DNA of 64,000 bases, taken from positions 115,185,166-115,249,165 of the forward strand of contig CM056576.1 in NCBI GenBank assembly GCA_029721435.1. The letters are read 5' to 3'. Positions within the stretch are counted from its first letter, which is position 1. Every line of letters starts with the position of its first letter. This document shows, piece by piece, positions 33,779 to 46,541 of this stretch. Origin of the DNA: Gymnothorax reevesii (taxonomy: Eukaryota > Chordata > Actinopteri > Anguilliformes > Muraenidae). A program made the translations under genes and the position numbers. The notes under the pieces are model-generated. The model had not been told where the DNA came from. It searched no databases and worked only from the letters and a program-made list of their open reading frames with translations.

Positions 33779-34066
33779 ATGTAGCAAGCTCGGCTGGGGA
33801 CTTGAACCTCCAGACGCCCAGGTATAAATCATATGCACTGACCACATCACCAAAGAGCCAGACTTTGGCAAGTTAGCCAGGGCACGTACTTATAAGGAGA
33901 CACTTCCAGTGACAGGACCCTTCAACTGTCACATCTCCCCCCCTCTTTCGTGAGCGTGTCCTCACGCTCCATGCTTGACACATACTGCCATCCATTAGGA
34001 TACCCCAGATCCTGCCGATTACGCCAGAATGTAGCAAGCCGAAGGAGGGCCCTTCAGCTTGCTACA
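33779..34066 (-). mobile_element. tRNA-related element with TGTAGCAAGCT terminal repeats
   Basis: 288 bp starting TGTAGCAAGCT and ending with its reverse complement. On the minus strand, near 33785-33860, there is an A-box-like TGGTCAGTGCA and a B-box-like GGTTCAAGTCC at tRNA spacing. Either a SINE-type unit inside a TIR element or a solo-LTR-like unit. It separates the V9 leader remnants from their old 5' flank. Confidence 0.55.
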
Positions 34067-35289
34067 GTGAGTTGAACATTTAGTTTGTTAAACAGAACCT
34101 GAGGTTGTGAGGTATCGTTCAGGAACCAAATGCGAGACCAGGAGGTTTCAGCGAAGATGAGTTTTGAGATTGGGGTGCTAACCCTCACAGGGCAGAAGGC
34201 AACAGTACAGAGTCCACAATCCAAAATTAGAATCCCAGAGCTGTAATCCACACAGTACACAAGGCAGCAAACACTCAGTCGGGCAAAACCGGTTCTGTAC
34301 ACAGGCACGGGTTTGTCAGAGAGTCCAAAGCCAAAATCCAATGGGCGTAATGCAAACCGTTAACAGGGAGCAAACACAACTCAGAGTCAGGCAAAACAGG
34401 TATGGTACACGGGCACAGGAATACCAAAGGTTAAGCCGAAATCAGAATCCAGGACGTTCCAGTCAGAAGTATAACACTAAGCATACAAGGCATCAACAAT
34501 CACAGCACAGGGAAAACATTCTGACAATGTCAGTGAATTGTGAATGAAATGACTGCTTAAATATACATAGGGGAAGTCACATGCTACGAAGGGGAGGCAG
34601 GTGATGTGGATCAGACTAATTACAAAGGAATGAACATGAGGAGGTTCCTGATTACAAGAAATTGGCCAAAGCCAAAACACGGACAGGGATCACAGAGACA
34701 GCCTACTGACAAACATACGGCTCCGGTTAGGGAGTTCTACCGTGCACAGAGTGAGAGGCAGAACAGTGATTAACAAGGTGCAGAAGATCTGCTGGAAGCA
34801 TAGCAAAGTAAATTGAGTGAAGGCAAGGGGCGGAGACTAGAACAGAGTAAGTGCTGAGAGCTTGTTAGTCAATTAACAATGTGCAGCTATACAATCCCTA
34901 GTGCTTGTTAGTAAGTTAGTACTATAAACAATGTTAGTCTTGATTAGAAAGTTTACTAAAAACAACTAACTGTTAGTATTGTTAGTAATATAGAAAAGCC
35001 AGGTGAAGAAAGTAAACCACATTGGAAGGAATGGATGAAATCCCAGAAACCATGAAATCACCCAAAAGTGTGGCACACAATACTGGGGCAGTGAGCGATC
35101 ACATGACAAAAGGTCAGACCGGGGGAGACAAAGTCCAATGCAAGGTATGACACAAAACAAGGACCGGAATATAACTGCAATGGTGGAAAATGGCAAACAG
35201 ACAAAGACATGGCAAAAATACAGAACATGGTCTGACAAAGGAGAATACATAAACAAAACATGGTCAGACAGATCAGGATCAGAACAAGG
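34067..35289. other. Insert between V9 and its old 5' flank
   Basis: Two degenerate direct copies of a ~120-bp block around GGCAAAAC-GGT-TGTACAC-GGCAC (about 34270-34330 and 34390-34450). No protein domain recognised. Confidence 0.5.
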
Positions 35290-35485
35290 GTTCAATTTGT
35301 GGTTTAGTTTTACTGTTAGGATTAGTGGTAGGGGCAAAAATGCCATTATCAGAATATAAAAGAAAGTGAAACCGCTGTATCTGCCCTTAATCAACTGAAC
35401 AGAGGACTTGTGCTGCACTTGATGCTACATTACCATTTGAGGGTACAGCCAGGCCACAGTCAGTACCGGCAAAAATGCAATTTGT
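35290..35485 (-). promoter_or_regulatory. Orphan V7-like promoter flank
   Basis: Aligns with 23935-24125 upstream of V7 (including AGGGTACAGCCAGGCCACAGTCAG). The V gene it served survives only as the leader remnant at 33738-33765, about 1.5 kb to the left. Confidence 0.7.
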
Positions 35486-36635
35486 GGGTGTAGCAGTAGG
35501 CTGCCTCACTAACTCCTAACCTCAGAGTTTTTGCACGCAACACACTGACATTGGAAAGCAAAAGTCTTGAAGCTAAATTCTTATTTTAGTATCTTTATTT
35601 CCAACTGAAATCATACAAAATCGAAAAATAAAAGAAATAATTTTGAATTTTCTTTGTAAACCAACCGAAATTAGGGCGCTGGTCAAAAGAACGTGTTGCA
35701 TCAAGGTCCAGTGGCTTCTGCCGTTTCGCAGGCTTGTGACGTATTTATACTATACACGCAGCAGCCAATGGGAAAACACCTTTCTATTGCATCACTAGTC
35801 ACAAGCCCATTCCACATTACAACAGGAAACAGAAAATACTTCAAACCCAAAGATCTCAAACAGAATATTGATTCAAGTTATCTGAAATTATATGTGTAGA
35901 AAATGGCTACAACACAATTTACTTTGAGATCATGAAGCACACCTTCACACCATAACTCTTCAGCTGAATGTCCCTTGTAAGAAATGACTAACATTTTTTT
36001 TTTTTTGTGGGGGGGGATGGCTTAATAACCTACCACGAAACCATGTTTCTCTGTGCAGTCTAATTATAGAACTGTAGGCTAATAACTTACTCTAATATAG
36101 GCTTTCTTGTTTGCTACATTCAATGAAATATTCAAAAAAGGCGCTATCTTAACCTCACACTTTGGTCTCAACAGTGCGATACACTTCCTTCACTTGCTTT
36201 TTCTCACAACCACCCACCCCACCCCATGGGAGATCAGTTATATTTTTATTTATTTATTTACTATAATACCGCACAGAAAATACAAAGACATCACAGACAG
36301 CAAAAATGAAATGTGTTTGAATGCTTCTGGGGTCGGTGTATGAGTGCATTATTTTGAGGTACTGGGTGTTGTGTTCTGGGGTCCTGGCCTTTGGCCAGGA
36401 CAGCATTCATGGTTTTAACAGTTTCATGTTCCATAGTCATAGTTCATGTCACAGTTTTAACAGTTTCTTGTATCCAGTCATTGCATTTCATAAATCATGT
36501 ATGATCAACATCCACTTACAAAGTTTGTGATTGATAGAATTGAAAGATGTGGTGCGACCAGGATTGTCACTAGATGGGGGTACTGCAACGACAGTGAACC
36601 CAGCAGAGATTGCAATATGTTCCATTTGTACTCTG
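35486..36635. other. V10 3' flank
   Basis: No gene recognised. T- and G-runs near 35994-36017. Confidence 0.4.
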
Positions 36636-36674
36636 TGTTTTTGTATGGGAGGTGAATACTTCCTTATCTCTGTG
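36636..36674 (-). promoter_or_regulatory. V10 RSS, 23-bp spacer, variant heptamer CACAGAG
   Basis: Minus strand: CACAGAG (36668-36674; position 6 T to A), 23-bp spacer, nonamer ACAAAAACA (36636-36644). The CAC core is intact, so it may be usable at lower efficiency. Confidence 0.82.
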
Positions 36675-37738
36675 GGCCTCAATGCACAGTAGTACACAGC
36701 AGAGTCAGACAGCTGCACCTTCTGTATTGTTAAAGGCACTCTGCTCGAGCTTGTGTTGAGATGAGCATCAAATCTCTTGAACTCTGGTGCATTTTCGCCG
36801 GGAGAAAATTTTTCTCGTCTGAGCATATACATGGGGAATCCATTTGGATACTGTATGTACCAGAAGAGATACGGGGTTGCCGAAATTGTGCTGTAATTAC
36901 AGCCGATAGTCACTGATTCTCCTGCAAAAGCAAAAACATCTTCTGCAGTCTGATTCACTCTGTCTTCAGCTCTGCATTCTAAAAAAGGGAAAAAAGGACA
37001 TTTATTACACAGCAGAATAAAACATGAAAAAACGATAAACAAATGAAATAATCAATTAAATTATCAATGGTAACACTTTACAAAAAGGGTACATACAGTA
37101 ACGCAGTCATAAAAATTACATATCTGTTAATTTACAGTTAACTATAATACATAACAGTTCTGAACAAGTGGTGCCAGGCACAACAAACCCCGCCCCTCGC
37201 ACATGCTTTCACCTACTTTTCCGAAATTCAATAGGCATCCATTCTGGGTCAGTGGTAATCTGTAAACCCAATTTGGGGTGAATCTGGCCATTAGTTTTGC
37301 TACTAAAGTGTATTAACAAGCAAACAAACAAACACAAAAACAAACAAATCGAACCAAAAACAATACCCCTTGCCCTCCCCCCTTGGGCAGGGTGGGGTAA
37401 TAATAAATAAGCACTATGTAACCATAATAAACCATTAATTAATGCTTTTTGTCACCCCATTTTTGAACTAAGAAACATACCTTAAGTATCCACTGAGTGA
37501 CACTTCAAACTATTCTACTACTCAGTAATGTACAAATTAATACCTAGCTAAACATTTACACTTTCAGGAAATGTTTATTTGATAATTTAGTTAATTGTTA
37601 GTTAATACTTATTACTGCATTAACTGATGTTAATTAATATGGCCTTATTGTAAAGTGTTACCCAGACAAGCAATAAAATGTTGAACTCATACCAAAGCAA
37701 TAGACGAAAATAATAAAAATCTTCCACCCAGTGTCCAT
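36675..37738 (-). CDS. V10: TCR alpha/delta variable gene, subfamily F
   Basis: Leader exon 37693-37738 begins MDTGWKIFIIFVYCF. The intron is 714 bp, the longest in the array, because of a ~240-bp insertion (37169-37411). The V exon 36675-36978 (304 nt) has the first Cys in VTIGCNYS, Trp in LFWYIQYPNG and second Cys in SAVYYCALRP. The acceptor is TAG. The V frame is intact; the RSS heptamer has one change. The 5' flank 37890-38400 matches that of V13 (48840-49200). Confidence 0.9.
37169..37411. mobile_element. Retroposon-tail insertion in the V10 leader intron
   Basis: Present in V10 but absent from the homologous V13 intron, where the flanks (near 48327) are contiguous. Contains AACCCCGCCCC, an AAACCCAATTTGGGGTGAA block and an AACAAACAAACAC run, in the style of RTE-type 3' tails. 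Confidence 0.6.
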
Positions 37739-38900
37739 AATTCCACAGCAAAACACAAAAAAGACCAATCAGTGTAGTATGAGAGCTGGAGCACTGAAAT
37801 CTCTCTCCAAGCTGTTTCCACTCTGTCTTTTTAGCTGCTGCAGAATTGCCCTGCTATAAGGGGAGGAGCCCAGAAAATCGAACTGTGAGGATGTTTCAGT
37901 GTTACCTCCTCACATTAACATCCAGGGATCACCCACTTTGGCCGACAAATCAAAATTATATGTCTGCTGTGGTGCTGATTAGTCTACTGGATGGGAAGGG
38001 GTGGGGAGGAGTTACATATATTTGAATTTCATGCTGTCTGTAATGTTTTTTTTCCCCAATTTATGAGAAAATAAAAAAAAAACATTTGTACACATGCGCG
38101 CACACACACACACACACATGCGCGCGCACACACTGAACAACTAGTGCATGTGTTTGGCCTGATTGCCTTCATTCTTGACTCTCAGGTAAAGGGGGGAGAA
38201 CTCAGCTCTTGAGGAGCGTGAGTTGATGATCCCCAAATATACTGTGGTACTTTTCTGCCTCTCACTGATGATGAAATCCAGAAAATTCAGCTAAGTAAAA
38301 ACAAAGGGAAGGGGGAAATCAAATAACCTGGGGGAAAAAAAACTGCCACAGATGTCAGGTTTGTCAAACTTGCAGCATATTGTTTTAATTAAGACTGGTT
38401 CACTTATCAATTCAATTCTGTAGTGATTTTTAGAGCTGCATTTCTGTAGCCATTAGCAACTGTCCTGCCAATTGTCTGTCCACCTCAGAGAGCTTTGCCT
38501 TTCTTCACTCACTTTTTCTGTCCTTCCCCCCCCCCCCCCCCCCTCCCTAGATGGCAAATTTTTCGTTAGTTTTTGACCCAGTTCTCTTGGCCACCTTAAA
38601 TATTCTTGCTGATTTAGTTACTGACTTGTCTGAAATTTGGCTATGATCATTTGGGTACTTTGGTATTTCGTCTGTGTCAATGTTGCTATGGTACCGACCT
38701 GGAATCAAGCGCGGAGTCAGACTTACGATCCAACCAGAAGTGTATTGTAAGAATACAATACAGGGTGGGGACAGAACCCTGGCAAATGTGGTGGGGGCTG
38801 GACCCAGATAAAGATTGACATTTCAACATTGATGTAACAGGCAAGGCTGGGCTGACAGTTGCCGCCCAGTGGCCAGGTGTAGTAGCGACATTTGCCAACA
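37739..38900. other. V10 5' flank
   Basis: 37740-38650 aligns with 48676-49440 upstream of V13. Contains a CA/CG tract (38095-38132) and an 18-C run (38526-38543). Confidence 0.6.
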
Positions 38901-38949
38901 ATGAACTGCCTCAGAGGAGATGGAGGTTGCTTGAGAGGAACGTGGTTCC

Positions 38950-39175
38950 AGTCCTGGACCCGAATCAGGGTTGATGCTTGTTCCTAATAGATTGGACAAG
39001 GAGTACAAACTTGGATGGGTTAGCACCAGTGTTGGACCCTGATTAGGATTGGAAACTTGTTCTTTATAACTTGAATGTATGAATAGCTAGGCTTTAGAAG
39101 GGAAAACTTGAACACGGTCCAAATCCTGGACCCTGATTAGGATTAGAAGCTTGTTTTCAATTAACTAAATGACAA
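38950..39175. repeat. Degenerate minisatellite, ~80-90-bp unit
   Basis: Three copies of a unit around TGGACCCTGATTAGGATTGG followed by -GCTTGTT- (near 38957, 39034, 39125). Related inverted units occur at 29.59-29.70 kb. Confidence 0.6.
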
Positions 39176-39879
39176 TAATAAAGACTTTTTAGAGGAAAGG
39201 CTGTCAGTAAAGTATTAGTTGTATTAGACAAATAACTTTTAATAATACTCATTGACTGAGATCCTAGTACAAATGTGACTTAACAACCCAGGAACTTGCA
39301 CATAAAACAAAGGACTCAAGTTCCTGTCACATTGGCTTTAGGAGACAACCATGTAATGAGATACAGCTGGACAGGGGGAGATGTCCAAGATACAAACTGA
39401 TCTGAAGACATATAAACCTAATAGGCATGTAATTTTCTGAACTGTGAAGAGGCAACCAAGGAGTTCACACGAGCGCTGTTAGCATTAACATTCATACTAT
39501 TTTAAGTTTCCTCGGTAGATGCTTCCTGTGTTGTGGTTTTGACACTCTGACCATAGAAGTTCATTATATATTTTGTCCACCCTGATATATTTTATGATCT
39601 GATTAAATGAGGATTGTGGGCACAGCACACAAACTCCTCTCTTATAACTGCTTGTACCACTTCCCACAAGCAATTCAAATAAAGATACAAATGGTTTCAG
39701 AAGACTGAAATAACTTTGTGAAACAATTGGAATTATGCTTCTGAATTAAAATTTCATTTTGAGTCTCAAGTGGGAGAAAATAGGCATTTCCTCACCTGCG
39801 TTAGTTCACTAAATTTAACATTACAAGGTCAATTTTTTCAATGAATATTTTTCCTCCTTATATTCCTGATAATATGAGA

Positions 39880-40060
39880 TTGAATGGTGTCAACATATCA
39901 GCCTTTGTCGAGGAGTAACATGTGAATGGCGTGTGCACCCTGTGATGCATTGACGTGCTGTCGAGGCTGTGTCCCTGTCTTTCGCCCATAGTCAGCTGGG
40001 ATAGGCTCTAGCTTCCCTGTGACACAAGTGAGGAGGAAACAATATAGATAATAGATGGCT
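39880..40060. mobile_element. Fish SINE-like 3' region
   Basis: Contains CACCCTGTGATGCATTGACG and CCATAGTCAGCTGGGATAGG, a block widely seen as the tail of fish tRNA-type SINEs. 5' part missing. Confidence 0.55.
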
Positions 40061-40759
40061 ACAATGACTGAGAAATATGTTAGAAATCTGTCTGAGCTAA
40101 ACTGTGACAAGAATTACCCACCAGTGTAAGACTAGTATTCATTTTAATGGAAACAGTAGTTGGTAGTTCGTTGTTCAGTTATTGAGGTCCCAGGATTTGT
40201 CTACTCGCAGTGAAATAAAACAGCACAGAGCTGTGATGTTTTTTTTTTTTTTTGCTCCAGTATTATTCACCTCCTGAGGTTTCACTTCTCCTGCCTCTGG
40301 TGGAAATGGCCGCACAATATTCATCTTAAATTCATTTAGTAGTTGGTTATTTTTAACATTGCACTCTAAGCTGTATTTTACACTGAGATGAATGTTAAAT
40401 TTATTTTTGTTACGCTGTCAATCACACTTAGGTTTTATCATTAAATATCATTATACTTGAGAGTTGTTTGGGAAATACAGGAACATGAAGTTCCGATTGA
40501 GGGGCAATGTTGCACAATGGTACAATAGCAGCATCTTGTGGCCACTATATAACATTACACTCCACTCAGGCTTGAAAAGAAGTGGTTTATCGGCAGCTGC
40601 ATTTTTGTCTGGTTGATTTGGAATCAGTGCAATTAACTACATGATTTGTTTTATTAGAAATCCAAGAAGACATTGAACAATTGTGAAAACTCCACATTGG
40701 GTGGACCAGTACAAAATGGCAACTCAATATTTTTGTGATGAGACAACAAATATTCAGTA

Positions 40760-43640
40760 CGTGTGCGTTAGCTGTCCATCGAGTTCGATGATGGCAAAAT
40801 CTTCTTCTGTGTCATTGGTCTCCAAGAAGCTCTATTTTCAGAAAGATGCTGCCAGGAATCAAGAGAAATGTTCCTTTCTTTCAGATTACGTTTGATTGTG
40901 TCCTTGTACCTAAGCTTTGGACGATCAATTCCTCTGGTACCTTCTTTCAGTTGAGAGTAGAGAATGAGCTTCGGCAGTCTGCTGTTGGACATTCTGTTTA
41001 CGCGGACTGCCCATCTGAGGTTTCTACTGATCAGGGTGTCATACATGCTGGGCGGAGAGGTTTTTTTGAGAATGGTACTGTTGGAAACATGGTGCCACCA
41101 TTCTATGCCCAAGATTTGGCGTAGCTGTCACATCAAATATGCGTTGAGCTCATGGGCTGTAGCTGTGTACTCTATCCAAGATTCCACGCTGTAGGAGAGT
41201 GGAAATGACAATGGCTCAATACTCTTGGCAGTTTATCTTTAGTGTTAGCTCCTTATTATACCATATCCTCTTCTTCAGGCGGACATGGTGGCATAGTGGT
41301 TAGCACTGTTCCTTTACAGCAAGAAGGTTGTGGGTTCGATTCTGGCCTGGGGCCTTTCTGTTTGGAATTTGCATGTTCTCCCCGTGTTCGCGTGGGTTTT
41401 CTCCGGGTACTGCAGTTTCCCCCCACCCACAAAAACATGCATCATAGGATCATTCCAACCAGTACCCCTGACCAAGGAATTGGCTTTAGAACTGGAGTTG
41501 GTCTGTGGCTGCCCACTGGTCCTTACTATAGGATGGGTCAAATGCAGAGGACAGATTACCCCACGAGGTTCAATAAAGTGTGTCTTATCTTCAGCCTATC
41601 AAATGCTTTAGAAGCATTTGACATATGGATTTCTAATTCTGTGTTAAGTCTGTTGTTTGGAGTTACAGTTAAGCCTAGATATTTACATTTGGATACATTA
41701 GCTAGATTTTCCCCATCTATGACAATTCTCTAACCAGTAGTCTCTTTAGATCCTGGAGTGGGTTGAAACAGCACATCAGTCTTTTTGATGTTGATTTTTC
41801 AGCCTGAATTCCTTAGCAGCACTGGCAAATTGAGATATTATTTCCTGGGCATCACTGTGACTATGGGCAACAAAAGCCTTATCATCAGAAAACATAAGTT
41901 CATGCCCCAGAATATTTTTGGTGTTTCTACAGATTTGAATTTATTAACACTGAACAGGTCAGCACCAGGTCAACTTTGGATCCAGATGCCTTTCTGGCAG
42001 TCTTTAAAGGCATAATTTACAATAACAGCTAGGTAGATAGAAAAAAGGGTTGGGGCAAGCACACATTATTTTACTCCATTGTTGACTTCAAAGGGCTTGC
42101 ATAGTTCTCCTCTCATGCTGACTGAAGCTTTCGTTCCTGTATGTAAAGCATAAACGAGGGTGGTAAAGTGATCAGGGCAACCAAGCTTATGCAGAATAGT
42201 CCATAGGGCTGTTCTGTTGACAGTATCAAATGCCTTCATGAAGACAATGAAGACTATGTACAGTGGCATTCTTTGCTCTATACATTTTTCTTGAATCTGC
42301 TTAAGGGAAAATATCATATCAACTGCGCCTCTACCTGCATGGAAGCCACAATGAGCTTCGGGTAAGAATGTTTCTGTATACTTTGAGAGTCTATTCAGAA
42401 GTACATGTGCAAATACTTTCCCTGGGATGGAGAGTAGAGAAATTCCACAGTAATTCTCATATAAATGACGATCACCTTTCTGGAACAGGGTGATTAATTG
42501 GGCATCCTTCCAATCCTGTGTAGGCTCCACAGGTGGAACCCATTAAGGTGGAGGTGCTAGCAAAGTATTTAGGATTGGCAGGTGCCAGCGCTAGTGCTGC
42601 TGCATTTACTTCTTTACTTTGTTGTGGTGAATGTTTCTGCTCCCTGTATTATTACCGGCTGCTGATTTAGTATTTTGTTTTTCATGAAATACTGTTTTCT
42701 CCAACTCAGCCTTGGCACTTGAGTCTTGGTTTTCTAGGTCCTAGTGCCTGCCGGTTTGCCTTTGGCTTCCAGTGTGCTGGATACCATGACAGTACAAGTG
42801 TTTTTATCGCTTGCCGCAAGGTAGGTGGCAAGTTACCAGTCACTAAAGTTTCATTGAACATGGACTTGAGGAGAGGAGATAGGTCAGATCAAATTTTTTT
42901 GTAGAATTCAGAAATATAACCATCCGGTCCTGGTGTTTTATTGGTTTTTAAGGATTTAATGGATCCTGTATTTCTGCAATGGTTCCAAACTTTCCTATTA
43001 CATTGAGGCAGTTAGCATCATCCCGACCAACTCTAACATTGAAGTCACCCAAGATCCTCCAAGATCTTGTCATCTTTGTGGATGCTATTCAGGGTCTAAT
43101 TGAGTAAAACCATAAAACTGAGTAATAATTTCTATATTGTTTGTCAAGGTAGGAGCATAGATGCCATTATACCTAGGTACCTCTTGTTTGTCGATGGCAG
43201 CCTAAGGGTCATCAGTCTGTCATTTATTGGCTTTGGATCTTCAGCGAATTTAGCAACAATATCCTTCTTGACAGCCAAGGCGATTCCAAACTCACTCGTT
43301 TCCTTTTTCCACTCCAAAATATCGAGTAACCTGTTTCTTCCTCGATGGTACCACTATCACCAAGCCAAACTTCACTCAGAGCTGCAACACCCATATCATA
43401 TTTGATTAGTTCCTGAGCAATTATAACGCGTCTTCTTTTGAGTCTATCATGCCTTTTACAACCTAGCATGCTTCTAACATTCCGTGCTGCAAAATTTAAA
43501 TTACAGGCAGATTAGACCTTTTTATCTTGGGCGACGTCCTGCCAGTACGGTTTTCTTTGTCTTTGACAGTTCATGATTTAGAATTGGATTAAGGTTGCAA
43601 GAACCTATGTAAGGCTACTCTGGGTTTTGCATATTTACTT
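40760..43640 (-). mobile_element. Degenerate LINE retrotransposon
   Basis: Minus-strand order fits a non-LTR element. There is an AP-type endonuclease piece at 43224-43469 (MGVAALSEVWLGDSG) and about 43005-43050 (GDFNVRVGRD). An RT piece is at 42066-42530 (CGISLLSIPGKVF, the KAFDTVNR catalytic-Asp region). The C-terminal piece is at 40768-41112 (LRWAVRVNRMSNSRLPK, DRPKLRYKDTIKRNL). Stops and frameshifts break it. It splits the V11 3' flank: left flank 40507-40760 and right flank 43640 onward join to match the uninterrupted V15 flank 58826-59110. Confidence 0.82.
41279..41600 (+). mobile_element. tRNA-derived SINE nested in the LINE
   Basis: Plus-strand tRNA-like head with A box (TGGTTAGCACTG) and B box (GGGTTCGATTC), followed by the fish-typical GCATGTTCTCCCCGTGT and GGGTTTTCTCCGGGTACTGC body. 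It ends in GGTTCAATAAAGTGTGTC. Confidence 0.8.
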
Positions 43641-43802
43641 ATGAAGCTATGAATATTTAACTTATGAAGAGAGACCATGGGATTATTCAACTTTATTCTA
43701 TTTCATGTCTTGCTTTTCTTCCCCATGCCTGACCTGGAAATTGTTTCACTTCTTGAAATGAAAAAGGTTAAATTGGTTTCCATCATGTCTCTTGTGCAGC
43801 TA

Positions 43803-43840
43803 GGTTTCTGTACAGAGTTTATGGGTTTCCTGTCACTGTG
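43803..43840 (-). promoter_or_regulatory. V11 RSS, 22-bp spacer
   Basis: Minus strand: heptamer CACAGTG (43834-43840), 22-bp spacer, nonamer ACAGAAACC (43803-43811). Confidence 0.9.
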
Positions 43841-44506
43841 GGCTGCAGGGCACAGTAGTACAATGCAGAGTCTGTCACTTCAGCTGAGGAGATCTCCAGA
43901 TGGATGAGGCTGTTTTCTTTTTCATGTGTTACAGTAAAGCCTTTTTCTTCACCCCTTTCTTTGTATCTGTTAATGAGGATAATGAACTCTGGTTTTAAAC
44001 TGGAGAACTGGCGATACCAGTGCAGATAGGCCCCAGCATCAGAGGTTGAGTACTTGCAAGACAGTGTGACACTACTGCCCTCCAAAACATTTGCCGCATT
44101 GGTTGCTGATGTAATTCCATCCTGAAGACTGTCACCTGCAGAATAGTTGTTTTTGTATTAAACATTGTCCGTATCTTATTCACAGATTCAGTAGTTCAGA
44201 ATGAAAAAAAAACTATTTAATTATCGCCAGATACAGTTTTATTGTTAGTGCCAAAATTGGCACACATTATGCTGCAACAACATCACACGCTGTCCCAATC
44301 CAAATATTTCATTACTGATACGTTGTCTACATTCCCATTTTGAAAATACATGCTTCAAATCTTCTGGAATGTCTCCTGCAAGATTTTTTTAAACAGCAAA
44401 ACTCTGGCTGTAATTAAGTTTAGTGAAACAACCCTACGAACAATTAAATTGCAGGATGCTACTTACCTACCACAGTTGCTAGCAAAAGTAAACAATGCAG
44501 CATCAT
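43841..44506 (-). CDS. V11: TCR alpha/delta variable gene, subfamily E
   Basis: Leader exon 44467-44506 begins MMLHCLLLLATVV, intron 331 bp with GTAAGT donor, V exon 43841-44135 (295 nt) starting GDSLQDGITSATNAAN. First Cys in VTLSCKYS, Trp in LHWYRQFS, second Cys in SALYYCALQP. Its close relative is V15 and the 3' flanks match, but here the flank is split by a ~2.9-kb LINE. Appears functional. Confidence 0.92.
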
Positions 44507-45196
44507 GACGACTGTTACATGGACCTTTTTTTTTCTTAGAAACAATTGCTTAAAACATCTAAAGCAGAATAAGATTTAGATACAACAACTTAAAACATCT
44601 AAAATGGAATAAGTCCTCCACTCTGACTCCCTCTGTGTAGATTTACCATGAAACTCCTCCTTCTCACTCACTACTAGGCCCCTCCCCTGGACACAAAACA
44701 CCACTGACAAGCAGACTGTTACAACAGATAATTTTTTACAGCTCATGCTGCCTGCATGAAGAGGAAGCTTCAAAATCACGGTAATATTTTTACCCACGCC
44801 CGATGGGGTGGCGTGGGTATACAGTTTAGCACCGTCTGTCTGTGTGTGTATGTGTGTCTGTCCGCGCGACAGCTTGGCCACCACTGAAGCTAGGGTGAAC
44901 AAACTTTGTGGGGTAGATGATCCTAGGGTACCCTCTCCAAATTTGCATTTTGAGGTCGAAAGACCAAAGGTCAAGGTCAACAAGAGGCGTGGGTTAGCAT
45001 CTCTATAGAATGCGCATCATTTAGTTGTTCCTTAGACTTCCGTATCCCAAAACAAAATTTGACCATGAGCCGAAAAAAAAAAAAAACCCTAAATAAATAA
45101 TTCTGCAAGGGCATCGATAGCATTAAAATGTTGCTTCATCACATCTTTTTCAATAGAGTTTTTTTTTTCTGTGGGGGACGGGGGGGTGTCACCAAT
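44507..45196. other. V11 5' flank and V12 3' flank
   Basis: 44791-44995 is a short insertion bounded by ACCCACGCC and its inverse GGCGTGGGT, with a TGTG-rich start and GGTCAAGGTCAA end. No gene. Confidence 0.5.
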
Positions 45197-45710
45197 GGCC
45201 GGAGGGCACAGTAGTTCAATGCAGAGTCTGTCTTCAGATGCACACGGCCGTATTTATTGTTAATTCCATGTTTCTCCTCTCTTTTTCTTTTTTGTTTTTA
45301 AGATTAGGATGTGGAATCCAGCATTTGAACCATCTCCCCTACCTTTAGATGAAGTGGTGTTAGTGAATGACAGTGTGACACTGCTGCTCACCCAAAGCAT
45401 GCACTACATTAGTTGCTGATTTGATTCCATCCTAAAACTGTTACCTGCAAATGACATTTATAAAGAATGCATTGCATAAATCATACCAATAAAAGCAATG
45501 GAAAACATTGATTCTGCAAAGTGTGTAGTAAGTTGGTGATTATTAATAGAAATTGCCCACACTTGCCTCAAAATTACTTCAGTCTTATTTGATAATTACG
45601 TGGTAAGTGAGAAGAGCACTAAATTAAAAGTGACTTGGTGCAGTTTTTGTTGTTCTTCATTTTTTAAAAGCATCTTAGTATGCATGTAACACTAGAGAGT
45701 GCTACATCAT
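45197..45710 (-). pseudogene. V12 pseudogene, subfamily E
   Basis: V11/V15-like remnant. The V exon relic 45197-45444 is about 47 nt shorter than V11 and has lost much of frameworks 2 and 3. The start (near CCTGCAAATG) and the YYC-end homology are still visible. The heptamer position reads ATTGGTG. The leader remnant begins with the subfamily-E ATGATG at 45705-45710 but has a TAG as its third codon and no donor site. Not functional. Confidence 0.82.
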
Positions 45711-46541
45711 GATGCAAGCACTGTTAGAAACAACTATTCATTGTGCATAAATGGGGAAAAAAAATTGGAAGTGGGTGGAAATACAGTATTTGTTTCCAAT
45801 TTTGATTCCAATATTCATTGCTTAATTTTGGTGCAAGATCATTTTTGCACCTTTTCAATGTGATACAAAACTTGAAATAAAATTGAAGAGCAACTGAAAT
45901 CTTGAACATGCTATGTAACAAGACTAGGTGCAACCTTGTATACGGCTGGGCCGCCAAGTGCTGTATGAGAATGTGGGCCCAAGAAAAGGGTAAATGTGTT
46001 TTTAATTCCCCTATTCAATCTTGCAACGATACTGTCCTACATGCTTGTTAACTGTAGTATCGGTTGCGAGATTGAATTGGGAAATTAAAAACACATTCCG
46101 ACTATTGTTACATTTCTCCATCTCTATGGAATGTCGCAGTCGGTACTAGAGAAAACAAGCATAGAGGACTGAAACAAACCGAACCAATCTAGCAAGAAAG
46201 AAGATTAGCCTAATAATGGACGGATTGTGCTCGTAATGCAACAAAAACGAATGAAATATTTTAAAAGACTAGCATGGAAGCTCGGGCAAGTGGACTATAT
46301 GCATCCGCTATACAAATATTTAATCCACCTTTGGCTGTCCACTAGAAGAAAATATGCTTTAATTTTTGTAAAATGGCGACCAATATCGCCAAGAAACATT
46401 CGTTGACGTTAAAAATTGCACATTGTGAACATTTTAGATGTACAAAATGTGTTTTAATTTGCTGTTGCTGCTGGTACGGCATTTTTTCAAGCTATTTTAA
46501 TTTCAATAATATAGTGTAAATAATGGATGCTTGTATACATC

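Noticed and set aside
33785..33860. Functional tRNA gene on the minus strand
   Set aside because: A- and B-box-like motifs exist but I could not fold acceptor and anticodon arms. It lies inside an element with inverted ends, so SINE-like.
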